Assembly (NCBI RefSeq): GCF_009866655.1
Contig: NZ_CP047420.1
Coordinates: forward strand, 1,736,001-1,800,000
Direction: 5' to 3'
DNA: 64,000 bases
Origin: Rathayibacter sp. VKM Ac-2804
GTDB taxonomy: Bacteria > Actinomycetota > Actinomycetes > Actinomycetales > Microbacteriaceae
Part shown: one piece after another, positions 58,082 through 64,000 of the stretch
How positions within the stretch are numbered: the stretch's first letter is position 1
How the letters are laid out: each line of letters starts with the position of its first letter
Program-made: the position numbers and the translations under genes
Notes under the pieces: generated by a model
Told to the model about the DNA's origin: nothing
Database searches by the model: none
What the model saw: the letters and a program-made list of their open reading frames with translations, nothing else

Positions 58082-58912
58082 GTGATCGAATTCCGCGGAG
58101 TGAGCAAGCAGTATCCGGACGGCACCCGGGCGGTGGACGACTTCTCGCTCGTGCTGCCCTCGCGCCAGACCACCGTCTTCGTCGGCTCGTCCGGCTGCGG
58201 GAAGACCACGATCCTGCGGATGATCAACCGCATGATCGAGCCGACTGGCGGCACGATCGAGATCGACGGCGAGGACATCTCCACGCTCCCCGCCGTCTCG
58301 CTGCGCCGCCGCATCGGCTACGTCATGCAGAACTCCGGTCTCCTGCCGCACCGCCGGGTCATCGACAACATCGCCACGGTGCCGCGCCTGAACGGCGTGG
58401 CGAAGAAGCCCGCCCACGATCGCGCGCTCGAGCTGATGGACACCGTCGGGCTCGACCGCTCCCTCGCCACCCGCTATCCGAGCCAGCTCTCGGGCGGCCA
58501 GCAGCAGCGCGTCGGCGTCGCGCGCGGCCTCGCCGTCGACCCGAACATCCTGCTGATGGACGAGCCGTTCGGCGCCGTCGACCCGCTCGTGCGCGCCGAC
58601 CTCCAGCGCGAGACGCTGCGCCTGCAGCGCGAGCTCGACAAGACGGTCGTCTTCGTCACCCACGACATCGACGAGGCCTTCCTGCTCGGCGACCAGGTCG
58701 TCATCCTCGAGAAGGGCGGCCGGATCGCGCAGAAGGGCTCGCCCGCCGAGATCCTCGCGAACCCGGCCAGCGAGTTCGTCGCCGGCTTCGTCGGCGCCGA
58801 CCGCGGCAAGCGCTCGCTGTCGATCGAGGAGCGCGACGGCGCCCGGATCGTGGTCGACGGCGACGGGCGGCCCACCGGCGTCCTGCGCGCGCAGGACGGC
58901 GTCGGCGCGTGA
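58082..58912 (+). CDS. opuCA: Osmoprotectant ABC transporter ATP-binding protein (OpuCA/ProV-like)
   Basis: A 276-aa ABC ATPase for glycine betaine/choline-type uptake. Walker A GSSGCGKTT (35-43), ABC signature LSGGQQQRV (about 136-144), Walker B ILLMDEPFG and switch His in VTHDID. PHRRVIDNIATVP and EPTGGTIEIDG are typical of the OpuC/ProV subclass. It lacks the C-terminal CBS domains of some OpuCA. GTG start; its stop overlaps the next gene (GTGA). First of four genes: ATPase, permease, permease, binding protein. Confidence 0.93.
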   Translation: MIEFRGVSKQYPDGTRAVDDFSLVLPSRQTTVFVGSSGCGKTTILRMINRMIEPTGGTIEIDGEDISTLPAVSLRRRIGYVMQNSGLLPHRRVIDNIATVPRLNGVAKKPAHDRALELMDTVGLDRSLATRYPSQLSGGQQQRVGVARGLAVDPNILLMDEPFGAVDPLVRADLQRETLRLQRELDKTVVFVTHDIDEAFLLGDQVVILEKGGRIAQKGSPAEILANPASEFVAGFVGADRGKRSLSIEERDGARIVVDGDGRPTGVLRAQDGVGA

Positions 58913-59595
58913 ACTGGGTCGTCAACAACACCGACCAGATCGTCGCGAACCTCCTGGCGCACCTCGCGCTCTCGGTCCCGCCGATCCTGCTCAGCTTCGT
59001 GATCTCGCTGCCCTTCGGCTGGATCGCCAATCGCTACCGCTGGAGCCGCGGCACCCTGCTCACCGGGCTCGGCGTGCTCTACGCGATCCCGTCGCTGGCG
59101 ATGTTCATCCTGCTGCCCGCGCTGCTCGGCATCCCCCTGCGCTCGACCGCGAACGTCATCATCGGCCTCACCCTCTACGGCATCGCCCTGATGGTGCGCA
59201 CCACCTCCGACGCGCTCTCCGCGGTGTCCGAGGACGTGACCCAGTCGGCGACGGCGATGGGCTACTCCGCCTGGGCGCGGTTCTGGAAGGTCGAGTTCCC
59301 GCTCGCCGGTCCCGTCCTGCTCTCGGGCCTCCGCGTGGTGACCGTGAGCACGGTCAGCCTGGTCACGGTCGGCGCGGTGCTCGGCATCCAGAGCCTCGGC
59401 CTGCTCTTCACCGACGGCTTCCAGCGCGGCATCCAGGGTGAGATCATCACGGGCATCGTGCTCACGATCGTGCTCGCCCTCGTGCTCGACGGCGTCCTCG
59501 TGCTGCTCGGACGCCTGCTGATGCCGTGGACGACCCTCGACCGGGCCCGCTCGCGCCGCAGGCCCGCGAGGAACGAGAAGGCGGTGACCGCGTGA
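58909..59595 (+). CDS. opuCB: Osmoprotectant ABC transporter permease (OpuCB-like)
   Basis: A 228-aa membrane permease with about five to six helices. The cytoplasmic loop that docks on the ATPase is ATAMGYSAWARFWKVEFPLA (about 118-137). LLSFVISLPFGWI and VVTVSTVSLVTVGAVLG are conserved in the glycine betaine/carnitine/choline family. GTG overlaps the ATPase stop, and its stop overlaps the second permease (GTGA), so a stoichiometric complex is likely. Confidence 0.92.
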   Translation: MNWVVNNTDQIVANLLAHLALSVPPILLSFVISLPFGWIANRYRWSRGTLLTGLGVLYAIPSLAMFILLPALLGIPLRSTANVIIGLTLYGIALMVRTTSDALSAVSEDVTQSATAMGYSAWARFWKVEFPLAGPVLLSGLRVVTVSTVSLVTVGAVLGIQSLGLLFTDGFQRGIQGEIITGIVLTIVLALVLDGVLVLLGRLLMPWTTLDRARSRRRPARNEKAVTA

Positions 59596-60347
59596 ACCTC
59601 ATCGCTCAGGCCTTCGCCTGGATCGGCGACCCGACGCACTGGGAGGGCATCTACGGGATCCCCACGCGCGTCGCGCAGCACCTCGGCATCAGCCTCATCG
59701 TCCTCCTCATCGCCGCCGCGATCGCCATCCCGCTCGGCTACCTGATCGGGCACACCGGCAAGGGCAAGGGCATCGCCGTTCCGGTCGCCGGCGGCCTCCG
59801 CGCGCTGCCCACCCTGGGTGTGCTGGTCCTCGCGGCGATGAGCCTCGGCCTCGGCCTCGGTGCGCCGCTGATCGCGCTGGTGATCCTGGCGATCCCGTCG
59901 ATCCTCGCGGGCGCCTACTCCGGTCTCGAGGCGGTCGACCGCCGCACCGTCGACGCGGCGCGGGCCGTGGGCATGACGGAGTGGCAGATCCTGGCGAAGG
60001 TCGAGATCCCGCTGGGCCTGCCGCTGCTGATCGGCGGACTGCGCGTCGCGGCCCTGCAGATCATCGCCACGGCGACGCTCGCCGACTACATCGGCGCCGG
60101 CGGTCTCGGCCGCTACATCTTCCAGGGCGTGAAGGCGGGCGACTACCCGCAGATGCTCGCGGGCTCGATCATCGTGATCGTCCTCACTCTGCTCAGCGAG
60201 GTGCTGTTCGCGATCCTGCAGAGGGTCGCCGTGCCCCGCGGGGTCGTGCTCGGCCTCGGCCGCGCCTCGACCGAGCGCACAGGTTTCCGCGCGTCGTCAC
60301 TCCGACGCCGCGCGGTGGTGGGAATCCCCATCGACGAAGGGAAATAA
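59592..60347 (+). CDS. opuCD: Osmoprotectant ABC transporter permease (OpuCD-like)
   Basis: A 251-aa second permease of the pair. Its ATPase-docking loop is DAARAVGMTEWQILAKVEIP (about 121-140), followed by LADYIGAGGLGRYIFQG, both diagnostic of the family. N-terminal region has a short periplasmic-facing stretch before helix 1. GTG start overlaps the preceding stop; the binding-protein gene begins 3 bp after its own stop. Confidence 0.92.
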   Translation: MNLIAQAFAWIGDPTHWEGIYGIPTRVAQHLGISLIVLLIAAAIAIPLGYLIGHTGKGKGIAVPVAGGLRALPTLGVLVLAAMSLGLGLGAPLIALVILAIPSILAGAYSGLEAVDRRTVDAARAVGMTEWQILAKVEIPLGLPLLIGGLRVAALQIIATATLADYIGAGGLGRYIFQGVKAGDYPQMLAGSIIVIVLTLLSEVLFAILQRVAVPRGVVLGLGRASTERTGFRASSLRRRAVVGIPIDEGK

Positions 60348-60350
60348 GAG

Positions 60351-61277
60351 ATGTTCACAGCAACCAAGAAGGGCCGTGTCGTTCTCAGCGCACTCGCGGT
60401 CGGCGCCGTGGTGGCGCTGGCAGGGTGCTCGTCCAGCGATCCGCTCGACGAAGGATCGGGAGCGACCGCCGGCGGCGACACCATCGTCATCGGCTCGCAG
60501 GACTACTACTCGAACGAGATCATCGCCGAGATCTACGCGCAGGCCCTCGAGGACGGGGGGATGACCGTGCAGCGCGACTTCCGCATCGGTCAGCGCGAGA
60601 TCTACCTGCCCGAGATCGAGAGCGGCTCGATCGACGTCTTCCCCGAGTACGGCGGCAGCCTCCTGCAGGCGCTGGAGCCGGACACGACCGCGACCACGGC
60701 CGACGACGTCTACTCGGCGCTCACGGACGCCCTGCCCGACGGACTGCGCGCGCTCGACGCCGCGGACGCGAGCGACCAGAACTCGTACACCGTCACCCAG
60801 GCCTTCGCCGACCAGTGGAACCTGACCGACATCGCCTCGCTCACGAACGTCACCGACCCGATCGTGCTCGGGGGCAACTCCGAGCTGCAGACCCGTCCCT
60901 ACGGGCCCGACGCCCTGCAGTCGAAGTACGGCATCACCACGACGTTCCAGGCGATCGAGGACAGCGGCGGATCGACGACCGTCGACGCGCTGGCCAGCAA
61001 CCAGATCCAGATGGCGAACATCTACACCGCCGACCCGAACATCGAGTCGAACGACCTCCTGCCCCTCGCCGACCCCGACGGACTGTTCGTCGCGGACAAC
61101 GTGGTGCCGATCGTCTCCGACAAGGTCGACGACGACGCCGCCGAGATCCTCAACGGCGTCAGCGCGAAGCTGACCGCCGAGGACCTCGTCGCGCTGAACT
61201 CCGAGAGCGTCAACGAGCAGAAGTCGGCCGCGGCGATCGCGACCGAGTGGCTCACCTCGGCCGACCTCATCGGCTGA
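60351..61277 (+). CDS. opuCC: Osmoprotectant ABC transporter substrate-binding lipoprotein (OpuCC-like)
   Basis: A 308-aa lipoprotein. Signal peptide ends at the lipobox LAGC with Cys26. The mature fold is the OpuAC type, starting TIVIGSQDYYSNEIIAEIYA, with GSIDVFPEYGGSL and ANIYTADPNI typical of the quaternary-amine-binding members. It binds choline, betaine or carnitine for the two permeases; which of them cannot be told. ATG follows GAAGGGAAATAAG. Last of the operon, with a terminator hairpin behind. Confidence 0.92.
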   Translation: MFTATKKGRVVLSALAVGAVVALAGCSSSDPLDEGSGATAGGDTIVIGSQDYYSNEIIAEIYAQALEDGGMTVQRDFRIGQREIYLPEIESGSIDVFPEYGGSLLQALEPDTTATTADDVYSALTDALPDGLRALDAADASDQNSYTVTQAFADQWNLTDIASLTNVTDPIVLGGNSELQTRPYGPDALQSKYGITTTFQAIEDSGGSTTVDALASNQIQMANIYTADPNIESNDLLPLADPDGLFVADNVVPIVSDKVDDDAAEILNGVSAKLTAEDLVALNSESVNEQKSAAAIATEWLTSADLIG

Positions 61278-61296
61278 TCCCACCCGCTCACGCCCG

Positions 61297-61328
61297 GAGG
61301 CGCGTCACTCGTCGAGGTGACGCGCCTC
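61297..61328. terminator. Bidirectional terminator between opuCC and DedA gene
   Basis: Perfect 12-bp arms GAGGCGCGTCAC (61297-61308) and GTGACGCGCCTC (61317-61328), loop 8 nt. It overlaps the last codons of the DedA gene, so both convergent genes may end here. Confidence 0.8.
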
Positions 61329-61943
61329 TGCGCGTGAGAGGAGCTTCTTCACGCCGATCACGACCAGCACGAAGACGACGATCGCCCCGACGAAGAGGTA
61401 GCCCGCGTAGTGCAGGCTGTCCGACAGCTCGCGGTAGCCGCCCGCGGCGGCGGCCCCGACGCCGACGTAGGCGAACGACCAGAGGATGCACGCGGGCGTC
61501 GTCCAGGCCATGAACATGCGGTAGCTCATGCCGCTCATCCCGACCGTGAGGGGGATGAGCGAGTGCAGCACCGGCAGGAAGCGGGAGAGGAACACGGCGA
61601 TGCCGCCGCGGCGCGCGAGGTAGCGCTCGGCCCGCAGCCAGTTCTTCTCGCCGAGCCGGCGGCCGAGCCGGGAGCCGCGGATCCGCGGCCCGAACCAGCG
61701 GCCCAGGTAGAAGCCGACCGATTCGCCGCAGAGCGCCCCGACGATCACGGCGACCGCCAGCGCGACGAACTGCGGGGGAGAGGTCACACCGGTCGCGCTC
61801 ACGATCACGACGGTGTCGCCCGGGACGATCAGGCCGGCGAGGATCGTCGTCTCGAAGAAGACGGCGAGGCCGGCGAGCAGCGTCCGCCAGACGGGCGGCA
61901 CGCTGACGACGAAGGCGAGGATGCCGGTCAGCGCGTCGTTCAC
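61305..61943 (-). CDS. DedA-family membrane protein
   Basis: A 212-aa DedA/SNARE-associated protein with about five helices. Motifs: FFETTILAGLIVPGDTVVI (about 29-47) and the basic RFLPVLHSLIPLTVGMSGM, which match the F/Y-x-R-x-x-P-x-x-R-like region of the family with G-M. Bacterial DedA proteins are undecaprenyl phosphate flippases or help membrane-potential homeostasis; which applies here is not decided by sequence. GTG start at 61943. Convergent with the ABC operon, 22 bp downstream of the TetR gene on the same strand, so possibly co-transcribed with it. Confidence 0.9.
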   Translation of the reverse strand: MNDALTGILAFVVSVPPVWRTLLAGLAVFFETTILAGLIVPGDTVVIVSATGVTSPPQFVALAVAVIVGALCGESVGFYLGRWFGPRIRGSRLGRRLGEKNWLRAERYLARRGGIAVFLSRFLPVLHSLIPLTVGMSGMSYRMFMAWTTPACILWSFAYVGVGAAAAGGYRELSDSLHYAGYLFVGAIVVFVLVVIGVKKLLSRAEARHLDE

Positions 61944-61965
61944 GGCGTCGTGGTGTCCATCGGAG

Positions 61966-62550
61966 TCAGCGGACCCGCTTGAGCAGCGACCAGAACGTCT
62001 CGACGATCGATCCCATGTCGACCTGGTCGTCGAGCAGCCACTGCACCTGCAGACCGTCGGAGAGCGCGGTGATCATCTTGGCCGCCAGCTCCGGGTCGAT
62101 GTCGGCGGCGATGAGCCCCTCGCTCTGGTCCTCGCGGACGCGGGCGGCGAAGACCTCGTTGACGGTCCGGTAGCGCTCGATGAAGAACTCGTGCGCGGGG
62201 TGCGACTCGTCGGTCGCGTCCGCGGAGAGCGTCGCGTAGAGGTGGACGAGACCGGGGACCTCGCTGTTGTGGCGGATCAGCCGGACGACCTCCTCGATCG
62301 CCTGATCGCCCTTCTGCTCGAGGTCGTAGACGGCGCGGTCGGTGTCGTCGCGCTTGCGGAGGACCTCGGCGAAGAGCTCCTCCTTCGAGTCGAAGTAGTG
62401 CAGCAGCCCCGCCTGCGTCAGACCGACCTCCTCCGAGATCTCGCGCAGCGAGGCCTTGCGGTACCCCTGGCGCGAGAACACCTCGAGAGCGGTCTGCAGG
62501 ATCTCCTCGCGTTTCGCGACGCCCTTGGCGTAGCTCCCCTTGCTCGGCAT
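61966..62550 (-). CDS. TetR/AcrR-family transcriptional regulator
   Basis: A 194-aa regulator. HTH within residues ~12-60: AKREEILQTALEVFSRQGYR and LREISEEVGLTQAGLLHYFD. The C-terminal half, rich in helices, is the ligand domain; it may belong to the type with the ending QVQWLLDDQVDM. ATG at 62550 is 6 nt after TACGAT, and GAGGA directly before it can also serve as ribosome site. DedA lies downstream on the same strand, so it may regulate DedA, itself or cydA, which is divergent 407 bp away. Confidence 0.88.
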   Translation of the reverse strand: MPSKGSYAKGVAKREEILQTALEVFSRQGYRKASLREISEEVGLTQAGLLHYFDSKEELFAEVLRKRDDTDRAVYDLEQKGDQAIEEVVRLIRHNSEVPGLVHLYATLSADATDESHPAHEFFIERYRTVNEVFAARVREDQSEGLIAADIDPELAAKMITALSDGLQVQWLLDDQVDMGSIVETFWSLLKRVR

Positions 62551-62556
62551 TCCTCG

Positions 62557-62562
62557 ATCGTA
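62557..62562 (-). promoter_or_regulatory. -10 box of the TetR gene
   Basis: TACGAT on the minus strand, 6 nt before ATG 62550; the gap CGAGGA may double as a ribosome site. Confidence 0.5.
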
Positions 62563-62781
62563 GGGGGCGCGGCCGAGCGGGAGCCGCGAGCGTCGCGGGG
62601 TGACCGCGCACGATCGTCCAGGACGGACCGGGGGGCGACACTCCAGCTGGGAAAAAGCTGGCAGTTGACCTACCCCGTTCTCAGGTGGCGCGCGACGTCC
62701 GATCGCTCGCCGTCGAGAGGTCGATCGCCGGACCTTTGACGGCGGCGGGCGCTGCTCGACCGGACGCTCGCGGCGAGATCG

Positions 62782-62814
62782 CTCGACGTCGAGACGCTCT
62801 GTCTCGACGTCGAG
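62782..62814. promoter_or_regulatory. Tandem palindrome upstream of cydA
   Basis: The 12-bp palindrome CTCGACGTCGAG occurs at 62782-62793 and 62803-62814, 21 bp apart, two helical turns. Together the two copies are a perfect 14-bp inverted repeat CTCGACGTCGAGAC/GTCTCGACGTCGAG with a 5-nt loop. A separate palindrome CCAGTACTGG is at 62903-62912. Otherwise the 407-bp space between the TetR gene and cydA holds no visible gene. These are operator-like; the binding protein is unknown. Confidence 0.5.
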
Positions 62815-62944
62815 GAACCCCTGGCCCGGGAGTCGTCGCCGGGCTCCGAGGACGACCCCGGGAAGGGTGTCGTGGAGCCGCGCCGAGGGCCGCACATCCG
62901 CTCCAGTACTGGGATCGGAGGCCGTCGCGCCCCCGCCGCCGACC

Positions 62945-62950
62945 TAGGCT
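62945..62950 (+). promoter_or_regulatory. -10 box of cydA (leaderless)
   Basis: TAGGCT 7 nt before GTG 62958. No ribosome site between them. Confidence 0.55.
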
Positions 62951-62957
62951 CGGACTC

Positions 62958-64000
62958 GTGAACGAACTCCTGGACCCGCTCCTCCTGTCGCGCTGGCAGT
63001 TCGGCCTGACGACGATCTACCACTTCCTCTTCGTGCCGCTCACCATCGGCATGGCGCTGACGGTGGCGATCTTCCAGACCTGCTGGGTGCGCACCTCCCG
63101 CGTGCACTACCTGCAGCTGACGAAGTTCTTCGGCAAGATCTTCCTGATCAACTTCGCGATGGGGGTCGTCACCGGCATCGTCCAGGAGTTCCAGTTCGGG
63201 ATGAACTGGAGCGACTACTCCCGCTTCGTGGGCGACGTCTTCGGCGCCCCGCTCGCGTTCGAGGGCCTCCTCGCGTTCTTCCTCGAGGCGACGTTCATCG
63301 GCCTGTGGATCTTCGGCTGGGACAAGCTCCCGGAGAAGCTGCACCTCGCGACGATCTGGCTCACCACGCTCGGCACCACGCTCTCGGCCTACTTCATCAT
63401 CGCGGCGAACGCCTTCATGCAGAACCCGGTCGGCTTCCGGATCAACGAGGCCAAGGGCCGCGCCGAGCTCACCGACATCTGGGCCCTGCTGACCAACAAG
63501 GTCGCCCTCGCCGCGTTCCCGCACACGATCTTCGCCTGCTTCATGGTCTCGGCCGCGGTGATCGTCAGCGTCGCCGCCTACCACCTCTCGCGGAACCAGC
63601 ACCTCGAGACGATGCGCCCGGCGCTGAAGTTCGGCGCCTGGATGATGCTGATCAGCGGTGGCCTCACCCTCTTCACCGGCGACTCGCTCGGCCTCGCCAT
63701 GGTCGACACCCAGCCGATGAAGATGGCGGCCGCGGAGGCGCTCTACCGCACGTCCACCGGCGTGGACGCCTCCTTCTCGGTCTTCACCTGGGGCACGCCC
63801 GACGGCTCGAGCGAGCTGTTCTCGATCCGCATCCCGTATCTGCTCTCCTTCCTCTCGACGCACACCTTCACCGGGACCGTCGAAGGCATCAACGACCTGC
63901 AGGCGCAGTACAGCGCGGTCTACGGCCCCGGCGACTACACGCCGATCATCTGGGTCACCTACTGGTCGTTCCGCTGGATGATGGCGCTCGGCGTCCTCGC
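62958..64000 (+). CDS. cydA: Cytochrome bd ubiquinol oxidase subunit I (partial, runs off the right edge)
   Basis: 347 codons are visible and the frame is open at the window end. SRWQFGLTTIYHFLFVPLTI at 11-30 carries the heme b595/d-ligating His near position 22. FGKIFLINFAMGVVTGIVQEFQFGMNWSDYS, GAPLAFEGLLAFFLEATF (with the conserved Glu of the proton path) and NAFMQNP are the other conserved parts of bd-type quinol oxidases. The enzyme reduces O2 with high affinity during low oxygen. GTG start sits 7 nt after TAGGCT. cydB would be expected just past the window. Confidence 0.95.
   Translation, partial: MNELLDPLLLSRWQFGLTTIYHFLFVPLTIGMALTVAIFQTCWVRTSRVHYLQLTKFFGKIFLINFAMGVVTGIVQEFQFGMNWSDYSRFVGDVFGAPLAFEGLLAFFLEATFIGLWIFGWDKLPEKLHLATIWLTTLGTTLSAYFIIAANAFMQNPVGFRINEAKGRAELTDIWALLTNKVALAAFPHTIFACFMVSAAVIVSVAAYHLSRNQHLETMRPALKFGAWMMLISGGLTLFTGDSLGLAMVDTQPMKMAAAEALYRTSTGVDASFSVFTWGTPDGSSELFSIRIPYLLSFLSTHTFTGTVEGINDLQAQYSAVYGPGDYTPIIWVTYWSFRWMMALGVL

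Noticed and set aside
62551..62957. Rex operator upstream of cydA
   Set aside because: No TGTGAAC-N3-TTCACA-like sequence could be found in the 407-bp interval.

Overview
The window is very GC-rich (roughly 70% or more), densely packed, and uses GTG starts and 4-base GTGA/ATGA stop-start overlaps throughout. Gene content and order (leuCD-murA, gpsA-ddl, thiL, recG, coaD; F420 genes; a maltokinase; actinobacterial CydA) point to an actinobacterium. The dispersed palindromic element present twice, with a core I recall from Microbacteriaceae genomes, suggests that family (Rathayibacter, Clavibacter or Curtobacterium type). The genus is inferred, not proven. I see no prophage, insertion sequence, CRISPR array or plasmid functions, so this looks like ordinary chromosome.

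Region by region. 1-5.5 kb: tail of a probable DUF2867 protein, an SGNH hydrolase, a glycine-rich membrane protein, a CsoR-type metal repressor coupled to a macrodomain protein with a visible operator, a degenerate ~153-bp tandem repeat, a DUF6804 membrane protein and a SNF2-type helicase. 5.5-8.5 kb: a TPP-riboswitch-controlled thiM-thiE-thiD/tenA operon on the minus strand. 8.5-12.6 kb: sbcDC. 12.8-16.1 kb: CorA, a Rieske-tailed FAD oxidoreductase and a lipoprotein. 16.3-20.1 kb (minus): a 56-aa acidic protein, maltokinase and oligopeptidase B. 20.2-23.5 kb: CYTH-CHAD, Stealth phosphotransferase and a small membrane protein. 23.6-27.5 kb: phosphodiesterase, M20 peptidase, Nudix and an MBL-fold hydrolase. 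27.65 kb: tRNA-Glu(CTC). 27.8-30.3 kb: TerC, PP2C phosphatase and a DUF6584 protein.

30.4-37.4 kb is a biosynthetic block: a leucine-rich leader peptide with a hairpin before leuC-leuD-murA, then plsC-gpsA-ddl and a YtrA-type GntR regulator. 37.4-47.0 kb: DUF3515 lipoprotein and thiL (divergent), rsmD, the MoxR-DUF58-transglutaminase operon (the last protein split in two), recG and coaD. 47.1-50.2 kb: F420 genes cofE and cofC, an aminodeoxychorismate-lyase-like gene and a DNA/RNA nuclease coupled to the class A PBP at 50.2-52.7 kb. 52.8-57.9 kb: MFS exporter, small hypothetical, YceI, App1 phosphatase, SRAP and TetR. 58.1-61.3 kb: an OpuC-type osmoprotectant ABC operon. 61.3-64 kb: DedA, TetR and the start of cydA, which runs off the end.

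A theme across the window is a TANNNT-like -10 box placed 6-8 nt before the start codon of many genes, the signature of leaderless transcripts. It also helps choose starts.
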